A stretch of DNA of 64,000 nucleotides from Diplodia intermedia (Eukaryota; Ascomycota; Dothideomycetes; Botryosphaeriales; Botryosphaeriaceae), in contig JAKEKT010000045.1 of NCBI GenBank assembly GCA_021495925.1, positions 62,001-126,000 of the forward strand. Direction: 5' to 3'. Position numbers and translations under genes: made by a program. Positions 44,589 to 56,693 of the stretch are shown here, in pieces. Each line of letters opens with the position of its first letter. The first letter of the stretch is position 1. Below the pieces are notes generated by a model. That model ran no database searches. It saw nothing but the letters and a program-made list of their open reading frames with translations, and had not been told where the DNA came from.

Positions 44589-45532
44589 AAACGCAGGGGG
44601 GCATTAAATGTCGATGGGCGCGCGCGCGCGCCGCCCGAGCAAGGGTACGTATACATAGTTGACGGGGGGATGGATGGATGGGATGGGACGGACGGGACAC
44701 ACGGAGGCAGGCTTTCGGGGATCTTCATCATGGGGGATTTGAGATCATGCACACTAGTTTGGGGTTGGGGTCTTTTTTGTCTAGTTACAACACACCCCCC
44801 CTGGACGGCAGTTGCGAGGGCTTGATGGTGCCGATATGTTGATCAGCGGCGATCGTTGGTATTGTCTCGGTTTCAATGCTCGCAGGGGAGCATGTCGCGG
44901 ACGAGAAAGGGAAGGGAATCGATTATAGTAGGCCAAGTGCTCTCTTTCTTCCTTCTTCTTCTCCGTCGTCGTCGTCACTCGTCGGCGACATCGTTCCGCC
45001 GCCGGGCGAGGCTCGGGGCAATTGTCGGGCAGTAAAACAAGAGCGATTGTTTGCGCGTCTCGAGTGTCTTGTTGGTCCAGAACCGTTGTTGTCTCCGTCG
45101 TCAAGAACAAGGGCACGTGCAAGGATTTGTGATAGTGTCGGGGGTAGGGCGCTTTTTAGTGGCGGGCCTTGGGGTTTTCTTTCGCCGCTGTGGACTGATG
45201 TTCGTCGACGAACAAAATCCCATCGGCGCGCGCTGCGTGGTTGGTACGTCTGGGCCGAGGTTCCGCGGCGCTTTTTTTTTTTGTTACCCTTTCAACCACC
45301 GCCAACCGCGAGAAGCCAGCATGGGAGAAAGGCCGAACGACCGGACGGTCCGCGGATTGATTGTCGTAGGAATCAACTATACATGAGGATTGTCCATATA
45401 GCTCATGCTGGGCACTGGGTACTTCCGTCGTCCTGCCCATTGATCGTCAACCCCGTCTCCGCGAGCAAAGAAGGGCCGCCTGTGCGGCCAAGCGTCACCG
45501 CGGTGCTGGCTCGACGAGATGGCTAGAGGTTG

Positions 45533-45550
45533 TTTTTTTTTTTTTTTTTT
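45533..45550. repeat. 18-base T homopolymer
   Basis: Continuous T run in gene-poor DNA. Confidence 0.9.
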
Positions 45551-48500
45551 GGCGGGACACGAACCGGCCAGGAGCAAAGCCGCAGGGTCTTTGTCAAGGC
45601 GGGGATCGAGTTCGACGGCAGAACGCGTTGCAAGACGTACGTACGTCAACCATCATCAGCGGGAGAAAGAAGAAGCGTTCCAAGCGAAAACGACAGGGAA
45701 GCAAGCAACACGGCTACATCCCAGGTAAATATCAAGAAACCGGCAAGCCAGATATTCCCCAGCATTCCCTTCCTCCATACCGGCGTGTCGGCATCTTCTC
45801 TTTTGCTGGGGTGGTGGGACCTCCTCCTCCCCTTCCCCCCCTTGCCTCCCAGAGCGTGCACTCTGCGTTTTCCGCAAAAGGGCAGACATGCTCGAAAGGG
45901 TCTAAGCCGTTGCGGCTCTCCTGCTCCCTAGGGCATAAGCAGCGTGAATTAAGGTTTTATTTTCTCTTTCTTGCGCGCGTTGGGCATTGTAGCCGGGCGG
46001 CGCGTTCTTCTTCCCACTTCCCCCCGGGCTGCGCCCTGCCGCGCGCTGCCGGCCGGCCGCCGTTGGGCATGGGAGGAGAGGACGATGTCGTAATTCACGA
46101 CGGGAAATTTGCGCCTGTGCAATGGTGGTACGTAGTTGGGCTTCGCTCTAAATAGTGCCATCGTCATGTAAGGTTCCGACGCTAGGTGTGATGTGGGGGG
46201 TGGAGCAATCGCGTATCCTTGCCTGCGCTGCTTACTCGCGTGCAGGAAAAGGCTTTTTTCTTCGTCTCGCGTGGAGAGCGCGGAAGAGCTATGAAAGGCG
46301 CCCGCAATAGTGCCCGACGGCCGCTACCAAAGGTCCAACCGGACCCGATCCGGTGGGTCCCTTAGCGGATGTGATTATGCTGCAGCGATGTGCGCGAAGC
46401 ATCATCGCGCTGTGCATCTGTCACGGAGAAAATAGAACTGCTGCGGCGGTAGGGTTTGGTGCAGCCATGGTTTCCGGAGTGCCGAAGGCTCTTTGGACTT
46501 CTCCACGGAGGACGAACAAGGAGGGGAAAGGTGAGAGGAAGACAGAAGAGAGCAGCGTGGGGTTGAGACGACGAGAACCGCCGACGGCCCAAACAGGATA
46601 GGTCGTGTTGTTGTCCCATGTGTAACAACAGCCTGTCGAGACCTGTGCACAGAAAGTCCGGGGAAGACGCAACTGGTGATTCCGCTTTGTTTGCGGATTT
46701 TACTGGTCTGCTGTCCATCACGAGATCTTCCCATCCCACATGCTCGACGTGTGCACTTCTCCGTCGAGCAACACAGAGATCGGAGCCTTTTCCGCCCCCG
46801 GCTCGGTCACACAGTGCCGTGGACCACATGCATCCAGCGTGGCGCCGTCCCGCCCATCACTTCGACGCACCTCCACTAGAGTACATAAAGGAGATTACCT
46901 CGCTTCAATAATAGATACGAGCGGCCAGAATATTGAGGCGCCAGTGGCCCGTTGAGTTAAAGAACGGGCACGGGGGGAGCGGTACGGTTGAGGGGCGCGG
47001 GATATTGGCGTGCCAAACTGCTGGGCGAAGGGGGCTTGTTGCTTACACTGCTCTACTGCAGCCGAATGCCTAGCGTTGGATTTGTTTTTTCTTGTGTATC
47101 AGAACGCCCTACCAGCTGCCCGAATCATATCTACCCCGGTTGGATTCTGCCTACCACATCAGCGGTACGCACGTAGCTGTTCCCTGCTGTTGCCTGCTGT
47201 TCTTCAAGCTTGTCAGGATGGGGGCTACCTTGAGCCAAGGCCGACGATTCGCTGAAGGGGAGATGATTGGATCACCGGGTGCAGCACCGGTGTTTGCTGC
47301 GGCGGTTATTGGGACTTGGTGAATCGTTTGGTTGGTACATGCGTTATTGGCCGCCATTGCGTCGGTGCTGGATTCTTTGCGGGAGCAGAAGTGATGCTGG
47401 CTGTGAGAATCAACGAACCTTTGCTTCCTTGCCCTTGATTGGTACAGTCACTCTTGCCCTTGATTTAACTCGCAACGGCTGCACCATGGCCCGCTCCATG
47501 TCGGTACCCGACGAAAGCAAGTGCCTGAGTGTTCCCCGCATCAAGTGTCGACCCTCGTCCTGGTCCTCTATTCAGATACCACAACGGTCAACTTACACAG
47601 CCTTCAGGCTCGTCTCGAGATTCCCCCCACCCCCTGCTTAGCCACGCTGTTGATGGTCCCCGGATGATCTGTGTCGCACATATATGGCCTGATCAATGCA
47701 CACGTGAGGATGTGGTTGGGGAGGGAGTTGAAGTCGTATGCCCAGATGGCGCCGATCCCGGCAAACCGAACGCCCATGGTCAACGACCCGGACCCGAGCT
47801 TGGCAATGCAATCTTCATTATTGATTTACGAGATCGATCGCAGGAATACGGGTGAACAATGCTCCACTTTGACGAATATTGATCGCGGAGGAGTGCTTCT
47901 GGGCATTGATAAATATATGGGGCTACGATTCGGGTCGCTCGGCTGCAGAGGTTATCTTTTGGGACATACCGCCTGGTTCCCTATCTGCGGGCATTACCTC
48001 CAAGTGTCGTAGATAGGCCCATCCCCTAGACGAGAATACAACGACAGTCGAGCGGTAGCAGAATATGAAAAATTGCCAATGATGAGAGTAAACGTGTCGA
48101 ACGAACTGCACCTCTACCTTCGGTTGGATAATGGCAGTACATGCACCCAAGGTCCTCGCTGTTTTCCACAAGATTAAGTTGCATAGCTTTGTGGATCACA
48201 TGCATGCAGAAAGTCGTCCGCCATTGGTTCATGCGCTAGGTAGCCGTGTCTTTCTCTGACGACACGACAAGCACATTCGTACTGCCCGTGTGGGGCATGT
48301 TCGCGGAAAATTTCATCGAGAAATGATGGTTGGTCTGGACAAAATCTGATTTCCCGCCCATCGGCTTTTCCAATGCTTTCGTTGCCACACGTCGTCGACG
48401 ATTCAATTCGCCGAGCAAGCCGGACGGTCCGATGTGAGCCAGGGGGCGCGTGGCGGAAATAACCCAACGGCTATCATGCCGATTCCGCACAGGGGTCAGG

Positions 48501-51118
48501 TATCTCGGAGCTTGCTCCAACAAATTATATCGTCAATCCGCATCGCAGCAAAATGCGGGCGGAGAGAGGTGCGACACGGCGACAAAATGATTAATCAACG
48601 TGACAAACCATCGATCCGAGAGTGCCGGCATCAAGGAGGGCGAGAATTCAGAAGGATCCATTACTGAAGTTCCCTTGGTATCGCGACGCAGAACCTGGGA
48701 GGTCAAAGCTTTGGTCAGCACGGCTTTGTTGGCCCAGTAACCGTGTTTGTTCGTCGTCATGGAAGACTTCAACCGCAACTCGTTCCTTGTAGTACAAAGA
48801 GCAACGACCTCGCACGTGGGGTCAACGCAAAGATGCGGGAAAAGGAAAAGCAGCATGCTTAGCTGACTACGTTGCCTTGGCATGCTCAAAAACTTGCTTT
48901 TCCATATCGACTTTTCCTGGCGAGATCTCGTTCCCTGGAGCGATGGGGAAGACGATCGGAATTTGGCAAGGAAAGTTCCGGCCATCGGTCGAGGTAAGGA
49001 TTTCCGGAAAGCTGAGAAGTATAGGAAGCAGAGATGCAGAGAGAGCTGGGCAACGGGAGACGGCAAGAGTGAAGGCAAGTCAAGCGGGCTCTGGAGCTTG
49101 GTGAGCTTGATTCCGCTCCGCGCGCTTGGCACCATGACCAGAACCCCTGAATCCATACGGATGCGCCATTTTTCCATTTCCAGGCATCGAGGCCAGCGTG
49201 GTCTTCTATCGATGGGCGGTCGCGGTATTTTCCAACCGACGAGAGCAGCGACTCTTAAAATATCTGTGTCTCACAAGGTCCACCCACCTGTGCTGCTCCA
49301 GCAGCAACTGACGAGGGCACGTGCAGCTTACCGTCTTGTGCGAGCGTACAGGCGGTGTGCGTGAAGCGTGCGCGGGATGAGGTGAGGTGTTGAACAACAG
49401 CCTCCATCACACCTAAGCAGCACCCCCATGACCAGTCCCAGGCGCGAAAAATCTGCCGTGGACAGGGACAAGGCGCTCAACAATACCTGTACGTGTGGAG
49501 CCGGGTCGTACGATGCCTTCTTCGCCTCCGGCAGCCGTGAAACTGATTCGAGTCGCCATTGCCCTTTGTGGCCGTTCGACCAGCGTGCCGGTACGCACCG
49601 TTACACTCACCGGTGCGGTGCTGAGGGGGGTGTGGCGGCACAGGCGGGGAAGGCTCCATATGACATGCGGCAAACGACCTGAGGCTGCGGCGAGTCACAA
49701 GGCCGGCGAAGTCCGCTCGTTGATCCCACTGGCCTGGGAGCCGGGACGCCGCTGCATGCACCGCATCGTCGAGGCCGGAAAAGGGGGAGCAGAGGGCCGC
49801 CTCACTCCTGGCGTGTCTGATCTCGATCGCAGGCCGACGGGGCAGAGCAGACCGTCTCGGGCTCTGAGCGTCGCGGAGCTGGGACGCCGGAAACGGAGGT
49901 GGGTGAAGCAATAGTACGGCCCAGATGGGCGGTAATACCAAGAAATCAAGGTTGAGAAAGGTCCAAAGGGCGGCTTTATCTGCCGAAGTAGAGGCATCCC
50001 TGCGATAATTGGGGAACCCCTAGGGACGAATCGATAGCAAACCCGGTTGGGCGGATGCGCGCTCGATCCTCGGATGCCATCTTCCACTTCCGCGAATCAC
50101 CAGGCGGGCGTCCAGGCGCGTCATGTGCGGGCGCTGCAGCGATAGCTGCGCCCGCTATACACCCCAACCGGGCGGCGGCGTGCTGACTGAGGATCTGAAA
50201 GAGCAGAGGCTGACGGGGGCCGCGCATCGGTGGCAGGGCAGGGCTGCGCCACAATGCAAGATGAAGCAACCTACCATGTGCGTGATTGAGTGCTGATCAT
50301 GCCGGGGAAGGCCGCCACGTGCCTTGGGCGGGCTCCCAAAGCGTGGCCATGTCCGGCGGGAGGGCGGGGCGCGGCGCTGGCGGCCGCGGGCGTTGGGGAG
50401 TCTCGAGCAGAGGATGGAGGAGCGCAACGCCCCGAAGAGGGAGGATTGGGATATAAAAAAAGCGCCGGGGAAACGCGCGGGAAATAGCTGAGCGCCGATC
50501 CGGCGGGCGATCTCTCTCGCTGCTCGCTCGACGCGCCTAGGAACCAGCCGGGCGGCGCGGCGGCCGTTGCAGCTGCGGGCGCAGGCCGGGGAGACCTGGA
50601 GGCGCGTGGGAGCGGCGCGGTGGGCGAGAGCCCGGGTTTTCCTAGGCCGCCAGCAGCGTGGCAGCTCGTCCGCCTCACTGCTGCAGCACGGATATGCTCT
50701 GGCGGATGGCGGCAGCGGGAACGTGGCAGCGGTTGCACGCTCGCGCGCCAACGGCGAGATCGCGGGGCTTATGTGAGCGGGCAATCTCGCGAACGAGGGC
50801 AGAGTCAATGGCAGAGTGCCTTGCATGGCTGCAAGGTCCCAGCTGCTCCGCAAGCCGCCCGGTGCCCTTGCGGCTGCGATCACCGCGGAAGCCGTTGCAG
50901 TCTTGGCCAACGGCATGACTTCCGCGGCCCACCGCGTTTCAGGCCTCACGGAGTCCCGGTGCGCCGGTGTGGGAGCCCCATGCGTCCGCGAACCCGCCAT
51001 ACAGCGCCCTCGCCGCCCACGCCTAGCGCGAAGATTACGGGGCGCGCGGACAGGGGCGCCGCCGGCCTCGCCCAAGTTGCACAGCAAAAACAACCGTCGC
51101 CGCGCGGGTGAAGCAGCC

Positions 51119-51154
51119 CGCAGCAGCAGCAGCAGCAGCAGCAGAGCAGCAGCA
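51119..51154. repeat. CAG/AGC trinucleotide tract
   Basis: Eight to nine CAG units, one break, then three more, in GC-rich DNA outside any supported gene. Confidence 0.85.
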
Positions 51155-54126
51155 GTCGTCGCTGCGCTAGGCGTGGGCGCGAGCATGCATCCTTCGCGTC
51201 GGAAGCGAAGTGCTTAAATGAAGCCGGTGCGACACGCGCTCGAAATGAGACCTGTCGCATCCGCGGGCTGGTCGACTATCGCGGTGGCGCCGGCGTGGAG
51301 CATGCCTCCCCAGGCCTCGGGCTCGTGAGAAGGACACGCAGGGCCCCCAAGCACCGCGCTGCTGGGTCGGCCTAGGGAGCTAGCTGACGACTGCCAAAGC
51401 CTAAGCGCACCGAATCACCACCATCCCTTGACGCGCGAAGCGGCGAGGAGCCAGCTCCGCGAGCACCGCGGCCTCATGTCCGCCATCGTCCTCTTTGCGG
51501 GCCATTGTCCCGAACAAGCGCGTGGTGGAGCTGCTGCACCCGCGCCCGCTCTAGCGTTCAGCCTGGGGCCACCAGCCCTCAGCATCATCTCCGCCGCGCT
51601 GCAGCAAGCAGCAAGCAGCAGCCCAAGAACCGCGACGCCAGCAGCAGCTCACCGCCGGCCGCGGTGCAGCAATCTCGCGCGCCCGAGCCCGCAATCTCGC
51701 AGCCGCCTGAACCTGCACCGCCGTTTCAGACAGACTCTACGTCTTCACGCCGCGACCAGGCCTGGCCCGGGAGGGATCGTTCATCCGCCGAGTGCGTGCT
51801 TCGACGTGCCGCACCGCAGCCGCAGTTGCCGTCGTCAAACCCAGCGCGCCGGCGCCCTTGCAACGGAGCAGGGCGCTCCAAACGGACAAGGCGGGCGGCT
51901 TTGGCCGCAGGACGCACTCCCCTCGCGGCGCATCTCGGCGGAATCAGATCAGCGATGGCCGTCAGCAGGGCGAGCAGAAGCAACGCGCCTCGACGCTTCG
52001 AGCTCGCCGTCCTAGCCTGGGGCCTGGCGGGGGCGGCTTGCCGCATCCACCGTGGAACCCCGGCCGAGCATCCCCGTCGTCGTTTCTTTTCCGCGAGGAG
52101 CCAGAGCCAGCGCCCTCACCAACGCCGCGCGGTGATCGCTGCGGTCCGCCCTGGGAGATTGGTGTCAGCCGTGGCCTGACTCAGTAGCACGCACCCGCCC
52201 AGGACCCGTCAGGCTGGCGGTCAGCCATGGTTTTGTTTGTCTTTTCGTGCTACGTACAACGGCGGCCTGTCCGTATGCATGTGTTGGCAGATATGAAGCG
52301 TCGTGCGCCGCCGAGAGCTGGTGCGCGACGCCCTCTCCACCCTCGCCATCCGCGGATCTGGATTGAAATCGTTCCAGCGTCCTGGGTCGCACCTGTGCTC
52401 CAAGCCGCCAGCGCTCGACGGGCGAGCGAGGTAAGCTTACAGTGCGCCCCTCGCGCGTGCGGCCAGCACGCTAGGCCGAGGCCGATTCGCTTATGGGCGA
52501 GCTCAAGCTCTTGTCCAGACGTCACCTTCATCGCACCTCCCCTCGCCGGTGCCCCTGTGCCATTGTCCCGAAAGCAACCTCGTATGCGGTCCGGGACGCC
52601 CATCATGTTCTTCGCGCGTAACAGTAGTAGGGGCAGCGGGAGCGACGCCACACCTCTAGCGCGCGCACGAAATCTCGACGACGCAAGCACGCAGCCGGAG
52701 CGCGCTGCATGGACGGCACGCGCGGACGCGGGCGGTCGTGGTTTGCTGGCCGGCGGCGTGCTGGGATGGCGTGGGCTGCCGGGCCCAGCAAAGAGCTCTC
52801 CCGTGAAGAAGAAGCAGCGGACGAGAGGGGCTCACCGCACAAGTCAGGCCTTCCCGGCTGCGGCCATGACTGGCCGCCACGAGCATGTCGCGCCGTCTAA
52901 ACATGATACAAGTGGCGGCGTGGGTGGTCGCGCGTCTACCTGTCGCCCGGGTCATGCAGAGACAGGCTGAGAAGCAGCAGCCGATTGGCGGTGAGGCGGC
53001 TGCACGCAACGAATGGCGTCTGGCCTGCCCGACGCAGCGGAGAGCTAACAAGGCGGCGGCATCGCGTCTGCGCAATCGCAGCCCCGGCGGGGCGGCCGTC
53101 GCGTGCCGGCCGCAGAGGCGCAGAGCAAGTCGGGGCTGGCAGATGCGCGGCGCGGCGCGGCGCGGCTTTGGCTTGGGCGACGGCCTCCGCGGGGCGGCTG
53201 GCTGCGTCGAGGGCGAGCTGGGAGTCATGGTGCCGGTGGCTGGCACGCAGGCGCAGTCAGTCTCCAGAGGCGTGGGCGCACTACCGCCGCGCCGGGGCTC
53301 GCGCTGGCCCACCGACTTTCTTAATTTGCAGCCCCCCTGCGGACCCGACGCTCTGGGATTGGGACTCCTCTCGCGCTCGGCCTGGGATTGCCCGGCTGGG
53401 AAGCGCGGCCGCGACGAGGTAAGGAGCATGGGCGGAGCGCCTCTTCATGCCCAGCGCGACTCGCACGCACTTGCAGGCGCCCGCGCCCGGCAGCGCAGCG
53501 TACAAGACACGGCAGCTGCGGCATGCTGCACTGCAGGGCTATCGAATGACATAACGCATAAAACTCGCACAGGCAAAGCAAGCAAAAAAGGCCCGCGCGG
53601 CCAGATGCCCTCGCACGCCCGCTCGTGCACTCGCTTTGTGTGACGCTGCCCGCTGCCCGGCAGGCCCTGTATAATACTTAGCCCGCAGCACGACCCCGGC
53701 CCCGAGCTGCTTGCTTGCTTGCCTGCTGCCCGCTTGCCTGCTGCCCGCCCGCCTGCTGCTTGCTGCTGCTGCTTCCGACCGCCGTCTACGAACAGGGTGC
53801 CGCTGATCAGCCCTTGTCCTGTACCCAGCGCACCACACGCCGGATCCGCATCAAGCTGCACACATCAGCGTGTGCGCGCGCGCGCGATAATTACGGAGCG
53901 ACAGTCAAGTCAAAACTCCTGTCCCTCTCATCCCCACCCCCAGCGCCAACAGCTTCCTAGCCGCTCCAGCAGCATTGACCGGCCAGCCCGAGCTCTCGGA
54001 GCGTTGCATCCAGTCTTATGACCCGGCCCTGCTAACCGCCCTGGCCCCATCGTCCGCTTGACATACCTCGCCCGCCCTCCAGCTCTTCACAGCCCGCAAC
54101 CTCACCAACCCCCCCAAAACGTCCCA

Positions 54127-55609
54127 ATGGTCACGATGGCGTCGAACGGGTAAGTCCCAGCCGTTTCCCTCTCTTCGCCCTGCCGCAAAGCCCCATGTGC
54201 CCGCGCCGCCTCGCTCGCGAGTGCTGTTCTCAGTGCTGCCGCTGCTGCTGCCGCCGCCGCCGGGTGCGAGAGAGGCGCGCTCCGTTGGCCGGAGCCTGCA
54301 CTGCTCCTGCGCCCCCGCGCCGGGCTCTCTCGCAACGAAGCTGCAAACCACACCTCCCTGCCTGTGCTGACTCCGCGGCCGCACAGGTTAGCAGTCGCTG
54401 TTCCTCAGAATTACACGGAAAATGGCCGTCTCTACCACGGCTACCGAAGAGGAATTTACATGTACCCATGCGACGAGGTACGCTCTCCCCGGCCCAGCCA
54501 CCCCCCATTGGCTGGCTTCCGTCTGACGCTGCGCAGCAAGAAAAAGACCGCATGGACATATTCCACAAGCTGTTCCTCGTGGCCCGCCGCGAGTCGCTAC
54601 ACCAGGCGCCGGTGGTGCCCAGCTACGGGCCGCGCATTCTCGATCTGGGCTGCGGGACAGGAATCTGGGCGATCGACATGGCCGAGTGAGTCGACCTGCG
54701 TGCCGCAGAAGTTGCATGACGCCTGCTAACGCGCTTCACAGCAAATACCTGGACGCAGAAGTGAGCGACGCCGCCGGGCGATTCGGAGATTTTTGCTGAC
54801 GTGCGTCAAAGGTGCTCGGTTTGGACCTCGTGAACATCCAGCCTGACAAGTATGCGTGCCCCCTTTCGTCCCATGCGCAACCGGAGAGCTGACATGCCGG
54901 CCCAGGATTCCTCCCAACCTGCGATTCCGCGTGCCGCGCGACTACGAGAGCCCCTGGTCACTGGGCGAGGATTCATGGGACCTGATACACCTGCGCCTGG
55001 CGTGCGGCAGCGTTTCCAGCTGGCCCGAGCTCTACCAGAAGATATTTTCGTAGGTCGCTGTGGCACCGCGCAGGGCGAGCGCGCGCTGACGTGGGCAGAC
55101 ACCTGAAGCCCGGCTACGGCTGGATCGAGCAGGTCGAGATTGACCTGGAACCGCGCTGCGACGACGGCACCCTGCCCCCGAACTCGCCGCTGGTGCAATG
55201 GTACCAGTACGTGGCGGACGCGACGGAGCGCGCGTCGAGACCGCTGGCCTACAACCACAACACGCGGCAGATGCTGCAGATGGCGGGGTTCATCGACATC
55301 CAGGAGACCATCATCCGCGCGCCGTACAACTCGTGGCCGGCAGACCCGCACCAGAAGGAGATTGGGCGGTGGTACAACCTGGGGATTTGCGAGGGACTGG
55401 AGGCGCTCAGCCTGGCGCCCCTGACGCGCATCTACCGGTGGGACGCGGCGCAACACGTCAAGCCGCTGGTGGACCAGGCGATCCGGCAAATACGGACGAA
55501 GAAGATTCATGCGTACAACAACATGTGGGTGCATTCCGTGGCCGGTGGGTTGCATCTTGTGCTGACCTGCATTAGACATATCTGGACTGCGCGGAGACCG
55601 GGACACTGA
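54127..55609 (+). CDS. laeA: LaeA-type methyltransferase, global regulator
   Basis: Eight exons: 54127..54149, 54387..54477, 54537..54685, 54742..54760 (19 nt), 54812..54849 (38 nt), 54906..55049, 55099..55524 and 55576..55609, giving 307 residues. Hallmarks: ENGRLYHGYRRGIYMYPCDE, the SAM-binding motif RILDLGCGTGIWAIDMAD (about residues 72-90), VLGLDLVNIQPDK, IPPNLRFRVPRDYESPW, SWPELYQKIFSHLKPG, IDLEPRCDDGTLPP, QKEIGRWYNLG, GLEALSLAPLTRI and the end KIHAYNNIHIWTARRP. In Aspergillus, LaeA joins the velvet proteins VeA and VelB in the nucleus and controls secondary metabolism and development. The start exon is short and preceded by a 237-nt intron; a different 5' exon is possible. Confidence 0.93.
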
Positions 55610-56693
55610 GACCCCAGCCCGGCATTTTCCGCCGGATTTGACGACCTTATGACGACCGCAGTAGTAATACCTAATGTACTATGCATTACTCCCCTAGGCT
55701 CCGGAATGTTTCCAGTCGGGCAGAATTGGTGGTTGGCAAGCTCCCATTTCTGGCCGAATCGATATTTTAGTTGGCGGGCAGGGCAAGGAATGGGCGGGAT
55801 GGACCCTTGCGTGGACTTTCACCAATGGCGAGCTGGGGCGGCGTGTTCCAAGAAAGCACCGGCGGATTCGTATGCGCACGGCAGGCCACCCAATACCACG
55901 GCGCACCCTCCACTTCTCTCAGCCACCAGCTCGCGCGCCCCGCAGCGAGGCTCGCCCGCTGGTTGGACACCTGTTCTGCTGCACCTTCGCGCCGGCGGTC
56001 TGGAAGTCAAATCGAAAAAAAGAAAAAGAACGCAAAAAAAAAGCGACTGCGGGCTTCTGGTGTTTCCATTGGCTGGATCTGGGGCGGGCGGGCGTTCAGG
56101 AGCACGGCGTGGGATTGGTCATCTCCTGCCTCGTAAATTTTTTCTGTGTTTTGGTGTACAAGAATATTGGATGGACGAGTGCACAGGGGGGCAAGGGTGG
56201 TGGCGTGTGGATGGTACTCTCTTCTTCGTCTTCCGGCTTTCCGTTTCTAGATATATCACGGTGTGAGCATTTCCGCGTGGGATCCGTTCTTCTTTATTTC
56301 TCCTTTTCTCGATCTTCTTCTGTCAGCATGGTGGTCAGCAAACTGGGCTAGGGCGGCGAGCTGCCTTTGTTGGACATGGCGGGGGTCAAAAGTTGACGAG
56401 CGCGCCGAGTCGCGGCGAATTTTAGCGTTTTATCGGTTCTGTCTGCCAGTGCCCATGGACCTGTGAAATGCCATCGGCCCTGCGGATTATTGACGGATGA
56501 CGCTTACACAGCTGTAGGGCGCTCGACCCCAGCTTTTGGCGCAGCTGCCTTGCCGTCGCTAAGCGCTCTGGCTCAGCCGAGGTCCCCGGGCAAAGCTCTC
56601 CCCAGGCGGAGCCCCGGTCGTGGACAGCTTCTTCCATCACCGCCAATTCTCCTCGTCCACAACACACACATTCCTCGCCCCAATCCCGCAAAC
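55610..56693. other. Intergenic, 1.1 kb
   Basis: laeA 3' region and promoter of the acyl-CoA dehydrogenase gene. No supported gene. Confidence 0.45.

Larger units (their letters stand above)
41759..54126. other. 12.4-kb stretch without a supported gene
   Basis: No spliced or unspliced model with a recognisable domain could be built. 41.8-49.9 kb is of mixed composition and dense in simple repeats: GGATGGGAT repeats near 41.8-41.95, (CT)n at 43563, (GACC)n at 44008, (GGT)n at 44333, a 20-G run at 44569 and an 18-T run at 45533. 50.1-54.1 kb is very GC-rich, with long overlapping ORFs on both strands that read as Ala/Arg/Pro/Gly-rich noise, and a CAG tract at 51119. Long UTRs or non-coding transcripts of the regulator and of laeA may occupy part of it. 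Confidence 0.55.

Noticed and set aside
48533..49177. 214-codon minus-strand frame
   Set aside because: No recognisable motif, no splice-supported extension, Ser/Leu-rich composition like its surroundings.
51119..51154. CAG tract as part of a poly-Gln protein
   Set aside because: No supported coding frame surrounds it; both strands have equally long meaningless frames.
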